Positions 43,698 through 54,063 are shown, counted from the stretch's first letter. The stretch: 64,000 nucleotides of DNA from Alphaproteobacteria bacterium casp-alpha6 (GCA_001510135.1 LFER01000009.1:37806-101805); one strand, 5' to 3'. Program-made: numbers and translations. The notes: generated by a model from the letters alone, not told the origin.

Positions 43698-44585
43698 TTA
43701 CTGGTTTCTGGGCGCGCTGATCCAATGCAAAATATGGGCAGCAACCTTTTCGGGGACCTGGTGGTGCAACCAATGATCCGCATCGGGAATGGTGAGTATG
43801 GTCAGATCATCACAAAGATCCCTTAAACCGTCATAGCTTTTTGGCAAAAGGGCCGTGTCATTTTCCCCCCAGAGCAGCAAATGGGGCATAGAAATACGCA
43901 TGCTTGCCGCATGCATGTCTGGAAACTTTTGGGGAATGTTTTCAGGCTTTGGCACAAGGAGCGCGGTAGCGCGATACCAATGGACCATCGTGCGCACACC
44001 TTGGACATCTTTCCATGCAGATTTGTAGCGATCCAATCGCGCGTCTCTCATCCATCCCATGTCCATGGATTGGGAAAACATCGCAATCAATCGCACAAAA
44101 CTATTTTCCGCGAGAATTGTTTCGGACCCCTCACGTCGTAACCAAGGGATATATTGGGAGGCTGCATTTTGTGCTTCATCTTCCAGCAAAGCCCTTTGAA
44201 AAGGAATGGGATGCACCCCGTTCATAATAACAAGCTTTGAGACCAGATCAGGATGTGCAATGGCCAAAGCATAGGCAGCAGCGGCCCCCCAATCATGTCC
44301 CAAAACCATCACTGGCCCCCAAAAATTATCGATAATCCCCTTTAGATCCTCCACCAAATAACCAATTTTATAGTCTTCGACATTCTCTGGCGCATAACTT
44401 TGTCCATAACCACGCTGATCAGGAGCAAAACAATAAAACCTGTCCTTTAGAATATCCGCCAGGTCCTCCCAAGCGCCGGAATATTCAGGAAATCCATGGA
44501 GCATCAAAATTATGGGGTTCTCAGGCGCCCCCCATTTTCTGACCAAAAACTGATTCCCGTTAACTTTGACAAATTGAGTCATCAT
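43698..44585 (-). CDS. Alpha/beta hydrolase (epoxide hydrolase-like)
   Basis: LMLHGFPEYSGAWEDLADIL, VMVLGHDWGAAAAYALA. Confidence 0.92.
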   Translation of the reverse strand: MMTQFVKVNGNQFLVRKWGAPENPIILMLHGFPEYSGAWEDLADILKDRFYCFAPDQRGYGQSYAPENVEDYKIGYLVEDLKGIIDNFWGPVMVLGHDWGAAAAYALAIAHPDLVSKLVIMNGVHPIPFQRALLEDEAQNAASQYIPWLRREGSETILAENSFVRLIAMFSQSMDMGWMRDARLDRYKSAWKDVQGVRTMVHWYRATALLVPKPENIPQKFPDMHAASMRISMPHLLLWGENDTALLPKSYDGLRDLCDDLTILTIPDADHWLHHQVPEKVAAHILHWISAPRNQ

Positions 44586-44661
44586 ATGGCTTTCCTCCGC
44601 GTGCGCGCTCGCTTAGGGTAATAAGATATTTGATTGGTGACCAATACCGAAGGATATCGCA

Positions 44662-45078
44662 ATGACAGTCGCACTTACGCTTACAATTGCACAAGAATTT
44701 CTTGAGGGAAATTTTGCCCCATGGATTTTAGACCTGAAGCCAAAATTGATAGACTGCTCAAATGGATTTGCACGTATCGATATCCCTATTACGCCTCACA
44801 TTGAACGTGTCGGCCACATCGTTTGCGGTCAAGCGATGGGCGCATTAGCCGATACAACTATGGTCTTTGCCTGTTTTGCGCATATGGATAAATTGGTCCC
44901 AGTTGCCACGACAACCCTTGATACACAGTTTCTACGACCTGCATCTGGCGATATTCTCAGCTGCCGCGCCAAGGTGGAACGCGCCGGCAAAGCCTTGTTT
45001 TTCCTAAGCGCAGAGCTTGTAACAATGCCAAGCGAAAAAGTGGTCGCGAAATCCACGGCCACTTTTTACTTACCCTAA
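44662..45078 (+). CDS. PaaI-family (hotdog) thioesterase
   Basis: HIVCGQAMGALADTTMVFACF...TTTLDTQFLRPASGDILSCRAKVERAGKALFFLSAEL. Confidence 0.82.
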   Translation: MTVALTLTIAQEFLEGNFAPWILDLKPKLIDCSNGFARIDIPITPHIERVGHIVCGQAMGALADTTMVFACFAHMDKLVPVATTTLDTQFLRPASGDILSCRAKVERAGKALFFLSAELVTMPSEKVVAKSTATFYLP

Positions 45079-45084
45079 GGGGGA

Positions 45085-45540
45085 TTAATGGCAGCTTTTG
45101 CCAAGCGCTTTGAGACGCCAGTAATTATAGGGCAGCGGGGTCAAAAAGCCTGCCAAAAGCATGATAGGTACCACCCACCACGTCAGCATGGCCCCGCCGG
45201 TCAACAACACGTCCACAACATTCATCGCGGCTTCCATTGAAACCATTGAAATAATGGACATTCCGATCGCCGTATTGAAAGCGAGCTTTAGACTCATTTG
45301 ACGCGACAGAATAAACGTCTCAAGCGCAATAGAGGTCAACAAACCATTTATGATAGCAAGGGTCATTATTGCCAAAGTCGGCCAAGGAATGCCGGTAAAC
45401 TGAAAGAACGCAATCGTTCCAAAATCGCCGATAGAGCACCCAAGCAAACACCACATCGTGTTTTTTGACGCCCTGCGCCACGTATGACGACATTTCCAGT
45501 TGATTGATAAGTTTTGGGCCAGAGCAGTCATGTCATGCAC
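45085..45540 (-). CDS. DUF4396 family membrane protein
   Basis: Multi-TM; RASKNTMWCLLGCSIGDFGTIAFFQ; divergent from MerR regulator. Confidence 0.75.
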   Translation of the reverse strand: MHDMTALAQNLSINWKCRHTWRRASKNTMWCLLGCSIGDFGTIAFFQFTGIPWPTLAIMTLAIINGLLTSIALETFILSRQMSLKLAFNTAIGMSIISMVSMEAAMNVVDVLLTGGAMLTWWVVPIMLLAGFLTPLPYNYWRLKALGKSCH

Positions 45541-45562
45541 CTTGTTTGTAAATCACAACGCC

Positions 45563-45593
45563 CATATAGTCCTTCCAGTAACTGGAAGGTCAA
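45563..45593 (-). promoter_or_regulatory. MerR/CueR-type promoter with 19-bp spacer containing perfect palindrome
   Basis: Minus strand TTGACC-N19-TATATG; palindrome CCTTCCAGT-A-ACTGGAAGG at 45571-45589. Confidence 0.8.
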
Positions 45594-45603
45594 GGGTGAA
45601 TTC

Positions 45604-45993
45604 ATGAAAATCTCTGACGCCGCTTTAAAAGTTGGTCTGCCTGTAAAAACTATCCGATATTATTCCGATATCGGCCTTGTGACTCCCACAGGGCGCAGTG
45701 CCGCAGGATACCGCGATTACGACCACTCTGCGCTGAAAAAGCTGGTCTTTATCCGACGCGCAAGGGAGTTTGGATTTTCGATCGACGAATGCCGCGATCT
45801 TTTGGACCTGTATGAAGATCAAAATCGTTCAAGCGCTGATGTGAAACATCTGGCAAGCTTACGCTTGCGCGACATCGAACAAAAACAAAAAGAGCTGCAG
45901 CTTTTGCACGATGAACTGTCCCATCTTGTCCAAAGCTGCAAAGGCGACGGCCGTCCAGACTGCCCAATTCTGTCAAACTTTGCGCAGGTTTGA
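45604..45993 (+). CDS. MerR-family copper-responsive regulator (CueR/HmrR)
   Basis: MKISDAALKVGLPVKTIRYYSDIGLVTP; C-terminal CKGDGRPDCPIL (CX7C). Confidence 0.9.
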   Translation: MKISDAALKVGLPVKTIRYYSDIGLVTPTGRSAAGYRDYDHSALKKLVFIRRAREFGFSIDECRDLLDLYEDQNRSSADVKHLASLRLRDIEQKQKELQLLHDELSHLVQSCKGDGRPDCPILSNFAQV

Positions 45994-46082
45994 TAAACTT
46001 CGCACGTCAGGCGACATTTTCCTGTTGACCTCCCTTCGCCTCACTTGTAGTCACTCGATCACTCTTTTGATGAAAGAGCCGT

Positions 46083-46166
46083 GGGCGACAGGCCGCAAGG
46101 TGTGGCAGGGGACTGTAACTCCCTCGCGGAGACGCACGCTTGGTTCGATTCCAAGGTCGCCCACCA
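46083..46166 (+). tRNA. tRNA-Tyr (GTA)
   Basis: GGGCGAC...GTCGCCC acceptor, CTGTAAC anticodon loop, long variable arm, GGTTCGATTCC T-arm, encoded CCA. Confidence 0.93.
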
Positions 46167-46269
46167 CTTCAACCTTAATTTAGAATATCATCTTCCCGAA
46201 TGCGTGTAGTTAAGCCAGCGCGTCAGAAAAAGGTCTGATTTTGGTTGCGGAAAATTTGAGGAAGACTCT

Positions 46270-47259
46270 TTACGCTTTGCCCTGCTCAGCGAGGCCTGTC
46301 GCCAGATCCCATAGTGTGTCTGGGACCTCTACAGCATGAGCAGGCGTTTTATATTGCCCGGGCATACGTGCGCCTTCGTCTAAGGCAACGGCCTCTGCGA
46401 CTTGCGCCAAGCGCTCATAAAAGGCCTGACCTGCGGCGGGATCAATCAGTATATAGAACTGACCAAGGTCATGCGGGGGACCTTCAGGCGCTTTCAAAGG
46501 CTTCACATCACGCGACACAACGCCACCCGTCATGCCCGCGCTCAAAAGCTCTGCCATAAGCCCAAAGCCCCACCCCTTATAGCCCCCCATAGAGACGAGG
46601 GAGCCCTGAAGCGCTGCCTCGGGATCGGTGGTCGGTTTCCCATCTTTGTCAACAGCCCATCCTTCTGGAATGCGTTCTCCGACAGCTTTGGCCATGGTAA
46701 TTTTCCCCAAAGCGACCGTGGTCGTGGACTGGTCAAATTGCATAGCAACGCCACCTTTTCCGTCGGGAACAGAAAAGGCGATAGGATTGGTCCCAATGGC
46801 ACGGGTTTTTCCACCAGGGGGCGCAACAATGGGGGACGCATTGGTGAAACCAATACCGATCAATCCTTGGCATGCGATTTGTTCCGTAAAATAGCCCAGT
46901 GAAGTACACGTGTGGGCGTGCCCGACAGACAAAGTTGCAACCCCAGATTTTCGGGCTTGCACCAACGCCTTTGGCAAAGCCTTTGCAAAGGCCGGTTGCG
47001 CAAAGCCGAATTTTGCATCCACAAATATTGTCGCCTCTTTTGGCTTGGACACCACAGGTTCAACAGCGCCAGACACGCGCCCAGTGATGAGCTGCTGGCA
47101 GTAGCTTTCTAAATAATAAAGTCCACAGATGCGGTTTCCCACACTTTCTGATTTTGCCACGGCGTCGGCCACGTGATCCGCAATCCATTCTTGGGCGCCA
47201 TGGCGCATCAACGCAGTTTTGGAAACATCAAAGATCTGTTTGATCGCTATCTCTGCCAT
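46270..47259 (-). CDS. Ldh family NAD(P)-dependent oxidoreductase (malate/lactate dehydrogenase type 2)
   Basis: GIGFTNASPIVAPPGGKTRAIGTNPIAFSVP, GYKGWGFGLMAELLS. Confidence 0.9.
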   Translation of the reverse strand: MAEIAIKQIFDVSKTALMRHGAQEWIADHVADAVAKSESVGNRICGLYYLESYCQQLITGRVSGAVEPVVSKPKEATIFVDAKFGFAQPAFAKALPKALVQARKSGVATLSVGHAHTCTSLGYFTEQIACQGLIGIGFTNASPIVAPPGGKTRAIGTNPIAFSVPDGKGGVAMQFDQSTTTVALGKITMAKAVGERIPEGWAVDKDGKPTTDPEAALQGSLVSMGGYKGWGFGLMAELLSAGMTGGVVSRDVKPLKAPEGPPHDLGQFYILIDPAAGQAFYERLAQVAEAVALDEGARMPGQYKTPAHAVEVPDTLWDLATGLAEQGKA

Positions 47260-47268
47260 TCGTACCTC

Positions 47269-48006
47269 TCACTGCGGCGCCGGTGCCGCCAAATTTGCCT
47301 GCCTCATGCTTTCAAGCGTCTCAGCCAGAGGACGGCGTTTTTCAAAAGCTTCCTGCAGAGTTTCAGGATCATATTCGCTGTTTACCCAATCCAGAAACGC
47401 AATGTTGCCGTGATTGAGGCGTTCTTCAAAGGTCCAAAGGAAATAATCCAACACCCCTGTGGCCGTAAAATCCACATGCACATGCCGGAACGACAGCTGT
47501 TTCATCGCCTCCTGAACAGAGGCTCCTTCATAGACCATCAAATATATTGCAGAGACCAGCCCCGCGCGATCGGCGCCGGATTTGCAATGGAACAACAACG
47601 GTTTTTCCATTTTTCCAAGGCAATCCACTATAGCATTTATATCTTCGCTCTGGGGCGCGTTTCGTGCATTAAGTTTTATGTTTTCAAGCCGCATACCAAG
47701 TTTTTGACATATTCGTTCTTCGTATTGGTAATGTGCGTAAACATCCCAGCCACGCAGGTTCAAAACCGACCGCAACCCCTTTGCGTGATAAGAAATAAAC
47801 CGCCACTCGGTGGGCTGATTGGATCGAAAAACGCCCGGCGCGATTTCTTTATGATTGGTCCAAAACACCCGCAAAAAAGCATGATCAAACAAATGGTAAT
47901 GGATGCGCGCCCAAAAACGTCCTGACGGTGTCTCTAAATCCTTGCCAAACGCGCGGCGCAGTTTGCTGTCCAGCATTTTTATGTAGTCATAGGATTTTTT
48001 AAGCAT
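47269..48006 (-). CDS. Dual-specificity/tyrosine phosphatase family protein
   Basis: LLFHCKSGADRAGLVSAIYLM (CX5R); SNQPTEWRFISYHAKGLRSVLNLRG. Confidence 0.85.
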   Translation of the reverse strand: MLKKSYDYIKMLDSKLRRAFGKDLETPSGRFWARIHYHLFDHAFLRVFWTNHKEIAPGVFRSNQPTEWRFISYHAKGLRSVLNLRGWDVYAHYQYEERICQKLGMRLENIKLNARNAPQSEDINAIVDCLGKMEKPLLFHCKSGADRAGLVSAIYLMVYEGASVQEAMKQLSFRHVHVDFTATGVLDYFLWTFEERLNHGNIAFLDWVNSEYDPETLQEAFEKRRPLAETLESMRQANLAAPAPQ

Positions 48007-48128
48007 TTTGCTCTGCCGCCTCTTACGTAGGCAGGTCTAGAGGTTTGTCGCGCCTATGGCAAGCAACACAGACGATTGACCTCGCTCAGAAAAGGAATAG
48101 GAATGACGCATCCCAAAGGAGTTTGAGC

Positions 48129-49331
48129 ATGTCACTTTCAAGCGGTCGTTCGTATTTGGCCATTCCCGGCCCATCTGTGATCCCTGATGAGGTTTTGCGC
48201 GCCATGCATCGCCCCTCTCCGAATATTTACGAGGGGGAACTGATCGAAATTACCAAAAGTGTCATTCCAGACCTCAAATATGTTGCAAAAACAGCGGGAA
48301 ATGTAGCGATCTACATCGCAAATGGTCATGGTGCTTGGGAAGCCGCACTTGCAAATATCGTGGAAGCAGGGGAGCAAGTACTGGTTGCCGCGACAGGTCG
48401 CTTTGCCCATGGCTGGGCAGAAATGGCGCACCGGCTGGGAGTGGGCTCTGAGATTATCGAATTTGGGAATCAGTCGCCGTTGGAGGCAGGCGCAATAGAA
48501 GACGCTTTGCGCCGGGATAAAGACAAAAAGATCAAAGCCGTTTTGATCACGCATGTAGACACATCAACCTCGGTCAAAAATGACGTGGCGGCTGTGCGAC
48601 ACGCAATAGACAACGAAGACCACCCTGCTCTTTTGGCCGTTGATTGCATCGCCTCGCTTGGCTGTGACGATTTTGAAATGGACGCTTGGGGCGTGGATGT
48701 CATGGTGGCGGGATGTCAGAAAGGATTGATGGTGCCACCGGGGCTTAGCTTTGTCTATTTCAGCGACAAAGCCAAAGACGGCCAAAAGAGGCTGTCGCGC
48801 GTCAGTTCCTATTGGGATTGGGCCCCGCGTATCGCGCCAGAACTTTACTACGAATATTTCTGTGGAACGGCACCGGCCCATCACATTTACGGGCTGAGGC
48901 AAGCCTTGGATATGATCAAAAGCGAGGGACTGGAAGCGATATTCCAACGCCATCAAACGCTCGCAAACGCCATCTGGGCAGCTGTTGACTGCTGGGGAAG
49001 CAATGACGGAACGATGAAAATGAACATTTCAAACCCCGATCATCGCTCCCACGCGGTGACAGCTTTGTCCATTGGCGCGCCTGATGGTACGCGCCTAAGG
49101 CGGTGGGTTGAACAAAACGCAGGCCTGACCTTGGGAATCGGATTAGGAATGAATTCTGAGGCCGACCCGCGCGCGGACGGATTTTTTCGTATTGGGCATA
49201 TGGGCCATGTCAATGCACAGATGATCATGGGGTTGATCGGAACGATCGAAACCGCCCTTTGTGCCCTCAATATCCCCCATGGTCGGGGTGCGACAGACGC
49301 CGCTGCATTAAAGCTCGCTTCAGTTTTCTAG
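48129..49331 (+). CDS. PLP-dependent alanine-glyoxylate aminotransferase family protein
   Basis: LAIPGPSVIPDEVLRAMHRPSPNIYEGEL, THVDTSTSVKNDV, GCQKGLMVPPGLSFVYFS. Confidence 0.9.
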   Translation: MSLSSGRSYLAIPGPSVIPDEVLRAMHRPSPNIYEGELIEITKSVIPDLKYVAKTAGNVAIYIANGHGAWEAALANIVEAGEQVLVAATGRFAHGWAEMAHRLGVGSEIIEFGNQSPLEAGAIEDALRRDKDKKIKAVLITHVDTSTSVKNDVAAVRHAIDNEDHPALLAVDCIASLGCDDFEMDAWGVDVMVAGCQKGLMVPPGLSFVYFSDKAKDGQKRLSRVSSYWDWAPRIAPELYYEYFCGTAPAHHIYGLRQALDMIKSEGLEAIFQRHQTLANAIWAAVDCWGSNDGTMKMNISNPDHRSHAVTALSIGAPDGTRLRRWVEQNAGLTLGIGLGMNSEADPRADGFFRIGHMGHVNAQMIMGLIGTIETALCALNIPHGRGATDAAALKLASVF

Positions 49332-50432
49332 GCGCGCGGCATCGAGAGCTTTGGGAAGGATCTTTGCGAAAAGGTCCAAATCGGCTTTGGGTCCTGCGCT
49401 GACGCGAATACAGCGATCTTGAGGCGCAACAAAGGGCATACGAACAAAAATACCTTCCCGTACAAGATTTGCCAAAACCGCCTTTGCAAATCCTCCATCC
49501 CGCCCACAGTCTATGGAAACAAAGTTTGTGGCGGACGCAATAATGCTCAGACCGTTTTGGGCAGCAATTTCACCAATACGCGCGCGCGCCTCGGAAACCT
49601 CATCACGCAGATGGCTTACCCACTGCTGATCTGAAAGGGCCGCAATCGCACCGATCTGTGCGACACGGTTCATCCCAAAATGATTGCGGATCTTTTCAAA
49701 TTGAGAAATCAGCGCGACTGGCCCGAAAGCATACCCGACGCGCGCACCGGCCATTCCATAGCCTTTGGAAAAAGTCCTAAAACGGATCACATTGTCAAAA
49801 AGCAATTTTGAATTGGGCGCAATTCCGTCGGGGGCAAATTCGATATATGCCTCATCCAAGGCCAAAAGACAGGTCTTGGGCAGGCGCTCAATAAAGGCTT
49901 CAATCGCTTGCGCATCATGGATCGTTCCCATTGGATTGTCAGGATTCGCCAAATAGACAAGCCGGGCGCCTGTGTGTTCAACGCAAGCCAGCAGACCTTC
50001 CAAATCTTCATGATCCTCACGATAAGGAACTTTGTGCAAAACACCACCATATCCGACAATATGGTAATTAAAGGTCGGATAGGCTCCGTCAGAGGTAACC
50101 ACCGGATCACCCTGTTGCACCATCATGCGTGCCAAATATCCAAGGAGCCCGTCGATCCCTTCGCCCACCACAATATTTTCCGCAGCAAGGCCAAGATGAT
50201 CTGCCAATGCATTTCGCAAATCAAATGAGGTCGGATCACCGTATTTCCAAATCTCGCTCGTCGCCTCCTGCATTGCGCGGATCGCTTTGGGAGAGGGGCC
50301 AAAAATATTCTCATTGGCACCAAGGCGTGCCGCAAATTCTGCGCCACGTTGACGTTCCTGTGTTTCAGGCCCGACAAAGGGAACTGTTGCCGGAAGGTCA
50401 TCTAAAAGGGGTGTAAATCTAATCTTAGTCAT
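49320..50432 (-). CDS. Histidinol-phosphate aminotransferase family protein
   Basis: RLGANENIFGPSPKAIRAM, YLANPDNPMGTIHDA, RTFSKGYGMAGARVGYAFG. Confidence 0.88.
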   Translation of the reverse strand: MTKIRFTPLLDDLPATVPFVGPETQERQRGAEFAARLGANENIFGPSPKAIRAMQEATSEIWKYGDPTSFDLRNALADHLGLAAENIVVGEGIDGLLGYLARMMVQQGDPVVTSDGAYPTFNYHIVGYGGVLHKVPYREDHEDLEGLLACVEHTGARLVYLANPDNPMGTIHDAQAIEAFIERLPKTCLLALDEAYIEFAPDGIAPNSKLLFDNVIRFRTFSKGYGMAGARVGYAFGPVALISQFEKIRNHFGMNRVAQIGAIAALSDQQWVSHLRDEVSEARARIGEIAAQNGLSIIASATNFVSIDCGRDGGFAKAVLANLVREGIFVRMPFVAPQDRCIRVSAGPKADLDLFAKILPKALDAARLEN

Positions 50433-50590
50433 AGTTGCGATCCTAAGATTAAATTTTAAATTTAGGCAAGCGGGTTTCCCCTCTTACTCTGGCATTTTCA
50501 TTCTTATGGTTTTATATCTCAGAAGTCCGGTTTCGGCTTGACGCAATGTCTTTGAACCACAAGGCCTTGCAAAGGATTAAAGGAACACAC

Positions 50591-51877
50591 GTGTCAAACA
50601 GCAGCCGCCCCTTTGCCCCTTTTGAATGGATGATCGCTTGGCGCTACCTCAGATCACGACGAAGCGAGGGCGGGGTCAGTGTCATGACATGGATCAGCCT
50701 TGTTGGGATCACATTGGCGGTCTTTGCGTTGATTGCGACTTTGGCGGTGCGCAGTGGATTTCGTTCAGAATTTGTCGGGATCATACTCGGGGCAAATGCC
50801 CATGTATCCATATATCAAATCCCAACGACCAACGAATTTGGCCGTCTAGACAGAAAAATCTATAATTATGCGGAAATGGCGGAAGCCGTCAAAGCTGTAA
50901 AAGGCGTCACGCGCGCAGCCCCCGTGATAAAAAGCCAAGTAATGGCCACCTACAACGGCAATCGTGCGGGTGTTCAAGTGATCGGGCTTGCTGAAAAAGA
51001 CCTCATGACCCTGCCCCGCATCGCCAATCCCGAGCGCGCCTTGGGAAATATCTCTGATTTTGCGCAAGGCATAGCGATTGGATCAGGCGTTGCGCGGGAT
51101 CTCAATGCGACCGTTGGGGATAAAATAAAACTGATTTCTCCGGATGGGTTGAAAACTGCGTTCGGGACAAGCCCGAGAGTCAAGACTTATGAGATTGTCT
51201 ATGTCTTTACGGCGGGCCGATATGACATAGACAAAACGCGCATTTACATGCCCTTTGGCGAGGCACAAAACTATTTCAACCGGATGGAAGCTGCCGATGA
51301 AATTGAAGTGATGGTGCAGGACCCAGAGAATATCGAAAGCCTGAATGACGCATTGTTTGAGGCTGCCGGTGGACGCACGCAGCTTTGGACTTGGAAAGAC
51401 GCATCCGGAGCCTATCTGCGCGCGCTCACGATTGAGGACAATGTGATGTTGATTATCATGGGTATTTTGGTCCTGATCGCGACGATGAACATCGTGTCGG
51501 GGCTGATCATGCTTGTCAAAAACAAAGGGCGCGATATCGGCATCCTGCGGACCATTGGATTAAGTGAAGGCGCGGTCATGCGCATATTCTTTATCTGCGG
51601 GGCGTTTACCGGTGTGATCGGCACGGTTCTTGGAACCCTTTTGGGATGCCTCTTTGCGATTTATGTAGATCCGATTTTTGCTTTTATAAATGTGATATCC
51701 GGCGGCGATGTCTGGGACCCAACCATACGCGGTATTTATTCCATACCCGCGGAATTGAAATTTGATGATGTCGCCTTCGCTGTGATTTTGTCTTTGGCTC
51801 TGAGTTTTGGCGTGACCCTGTTCCCCGCAAGACGCGCCGCGCGGCTAAACCCCGTTGAGGCACTGCGCTATGAATGA
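50591..51877 (+). CDS. lolC: Lipoprotein-releasing ABC transporter permease LolC/E
   Basis: FEWMIAWRYLRSRRSEGGVSVMTWISLVGITLAV; GTG start preferred. Confidence 0.92.
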   Translation: MSNSSRPFAPFEWMIAWRYLRSRRSEGGVSVMTWISLVGITLAVFALIATLAVRSGFRSEFVGIILGANAHVSIYQIPTTNEFGRLDRKIYNYAEMAEAVKAVKGVTRAAPVIKSQVMATYNGNRAGVQVIGLAEKDLMTLPRIANPERALGNISDFAQGIAIGSGVARDLNATVGDKIKLISPDGLKTAFGTSPRVKTYEIVYVFTAGRYDIDKTRIYMPFGEAQNYFNRMEAADEIEVMVQDPENIESLNDALFEAAGGRTQLWTWKDASGAYLRALTIEDNVMLIIMGILVLIATMNIVSGLIMLVKNKGRDIGILRTIGLSEGAVMRIFFICGAFTGVIGTVLGTLLGCLFAIYVDPIFAFINVISGGDVWDPTIRGIYSIPAELKFDDVAFAVILSLALSFGVTLFPARRAARLNPVEALRYE

Positions 51878-52559
51878 GTTTGTGCTGGAATTAAAAGGGT
51901 TGCATAAAACCTACAATAGCGGGAAACCAAACCAGATTGATGTCCTGTCAAATGCAGAACTTTCTTTGAAAGAAGGCGAAGTTGTCGCGCTCGTAGCACC
52001 GTCAGGCGCAGGAAAATCCACTTTGCTCCATATCGCCGGTTTATTGGACACGCCTGACAGCGGGGATGTTATTCTCAAAGGCGAAATGCTCAACGTTAAA
52101 AGCGATGCGCGCCGCACAATCATCAGACGCCGCGACATTGGCTTTATCTATCAGTTCCATCATTTGCTGCCGGAATTCAGTGCGGCAGAGAATATCATGA
52201 TCCCCCAGATGGCAGATGGTATCGCGCGCTCCAAAGCCTATGACCGCGCAGGAGAGCTGCTTTCAAAGGTGGGATTGGGAAGCCGTGTCAAGCACCGCCC
52301 TGCGGAGCTGTCTGGAGGGGAGCAACAAAGAGTTGCATTTTGTCGAGCCTTAGCCAATCGACCAAGCATTTTGTTGGCGGATGAGCCAACCGGAAATCTG
52401 GATCAAACGACGTCCCATCAAGTTTTTGATACGTTATTGTCGATTGTTCGGGAAACGCGTCTCTCAGCCCTGATCGCCACGCATAACCCTGACATTGCAG
52501 AGCGTATGGACAGAACCATCCGCCTCAGCGAAGGTCGCCTTATCAACGCCTTAAAATAA
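51870..52559 (+). CDS. lolD: Lipoprotein-releasing ABC transporter ATP-binding protein
   Basis: APSGAGKSTLLHIAGLLDTPDSG, ELSGGEQQRVAFCRAL; overlaps lolC. Confidence 0.92.
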   Translation: MNEFVLELKGLHKTYNSGKPNQIDVLSNAELSLKEGEVVALVAPSGAGKSTLLHIAGLLDTPDSGDVILKGEMLNVKSDARRTIIRRRDIGFIYQFHHLLPEFSAAENIMIPQMADGIARSKAYDRAGELLSKVGLGSRVKHRPAELSGGEQQRVAFCRALANRPSILLADEPTGNLDQTTSHQVFDTLLSIVRETRLSALIATHNPDIAERMDRTIRLSEGRLINALK

Positions 52560-52565
52560 GGCGTG

Positions 52566-53249
52566 TTAAGGTTGGTCATATTCCTGTGCAAGTTGGCTGG
52601 GCGAAGCACCCAAAAAATAACGCAATAAACGCCAAATATTTTTAGCTCCCTGGCGCAACCATCCCTCTCTTTCATAACGCGTGGCACTGGTGGTGAGCAG
52701 TATAGGCAATGGACTGAGGCGTCCTTTCAGTTTTTGGACCGTCGCAACATCTTCCATGAGGGGGAGATCCACATATCCCCCCAAAGAAGCCAAAGTCGTC
52801 CGGTTGACCAAAAGCCCCTGATCGCCATAGGGCAGCCCCAAAAGACGTGCCCGCCGGTTCGCCCATCCTGCCGTCAAACGCGCCATAGGATGATCACTGT
52901 TGAATTTTAAGTTAAAATACCATGCTGTCGCAGGGTCTGTGAGATAACGTTCAAACCCCTCACTCCACCCAGAACCCAGCACACTATCTGCATGAAGGAT
53001 GAGCACCCAATCCCCTTTAGCAACAGATATTCCCTGCCGGATTTGCCCCCCGCGCCCCTTTGCACAATGTTCAACATGGCAGCCGACCTTTTCCACCAGA
53101 TCCACTGTCGCATCACGCGACCCCCCATCAGCAACAATGACCTCTCGAATAATAGCGGCATCTAACCCTTCAAAGAGGCTTGAAAGTATCGTGGGAAGCG
53201 CACTTTGCGCGTTCAAAGTCGGAATTATTACTGAGACAGGAGCACGCAA
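52566..53249 (-). CDS. Family 2 glycosyltransferase (TIGR04283-like)
   Basis: VSVIIPTLNAQSALPTILSSL, VADGGSRDATVDL, KGDWVLILHADSVLGSGW. Confidence 0.85.
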   Translation of the reverse strand: MRAPVSVIIPTLNAQSALPTILSSLFEGLDAAIIREVIVADGGSRDATVDLVEKVGCHVEHCAKGRGGQIRQGISVAKGDWVLILHADSVLGSGWSEGFERYLTDPATAWYFNLKFNSDHPMARLTAGWANRRARLLGLPYGDQGLLVNRTTLASLGGYVDLPLMEDVATVQKLKGRLSPLPILLTTSATRYEREGWLRQGAKNIWRLLRYFLGASPSQLAQEYDQP

Positions 53250-53307
53250 GATCTTTATCCATCACAAAAGGCGCCATATATATCAGTCATGCTGGAAGGA
53301 AGGTCAA

Positions 53308-54063
53308 ATGAAAGAAAATTATAATGATCGCAAAGTATTCTGCCTGAGCGGTGCAGATGCAAAGGATTTTCTTCAGGATTTGATTACCAATGATATTGCC
53401 AAGGCTGAACAAGGGTTAAGTTATTCAGCCTTGCTAGGACCTCAGGGAAAATTCCTTTTTGATTTCTTCCTTTTTACAAAAGCAGAAGATATTTTTCTTG
53501 ATTGCGCAACAAATACCTCAGACGCACTCTGTCAGCGATTGATGATGTACCGCTTAAGACGCAAGGTTAGCATTGAGGCCACTAATCTTTTTGTAACATG
53601 TGGCCTTGGTCAGGCTCCCGCAGGTGCCATGGCTGACCCGCGGCATCCCGAGATGGGGTGGCGATTTTATGGGGAGCCTATTGAGGCAGAAACTGTCAAT
53701 TGGACAGCACAACGTATTCGACTTGGAATTCCAGAGGTCGGGGCTGAATTGCTCCCAGACAGCTATATCCTCGAAATGCGGTTTGAAGCTCTGAACGGTG
53801 TCGATTTTCGCAAAGGGTGTTACATCGGTCAGGAAATCACTGCACGTATGAAACATAAAACAGAGTTACGCAAAGGTCTTGCGCGCGCCACTTTGACCAA
53901 ACAGGTACCTCTTCACACTCCAATCACAGCGGATGGCAAAGAAATCGGCTTTACATGCTCTCAGGCCGAAGGGGATGCCCTTATTTACCTGAGATTTGAA
54001 AAAGCTAACGGCACCATAATGGCAAATGATGCGGTGCTGAGCAATATCAGCACCGATTTCTAA
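53308..54063 (+). CDS. Folate-binding YgfZ/GcvT-like protein
   Basis: FLQDLITNDI, LGPQGKFLFDFFL, DFRKGCYIGQEITARM (KGCYxGQE). Confidence 0.92.
   Translation: MKENYNDRKVFCLSGADAKDFLQDLITNDIAKAEQGLSYSALLGPQGKFLFDFFLFTKAEDIFLDCATNTSDALCQRLMMYRLRRKVSIEATNLFVTCGLGQAPAGAMADPRHPEMGWRFYGEPIEAETVNWTAQRIRLGIPEVGAELLPDSYILEMRFEALNGVDFRKGCYIGQEITARMKHKTELRKGLARATLTKQVPLHTPITADGKEIGFTCSQAEGDALIYLRFEKANGTIMANDAVLSNISTDF

Noticed and set aside
46083-46270. tRNA-Tyr as an integration site for a genomic island
   Set aside because: No integrase, no direct repeat of the tRNA 3' end seen nearby, and flanking genes look ordinary
47173-47925. 250-aa ORF on + strand
   Set aside because: Fully antisense to the phosphatase gene with CX5R motif; low-complexity translation, no recognisable domain
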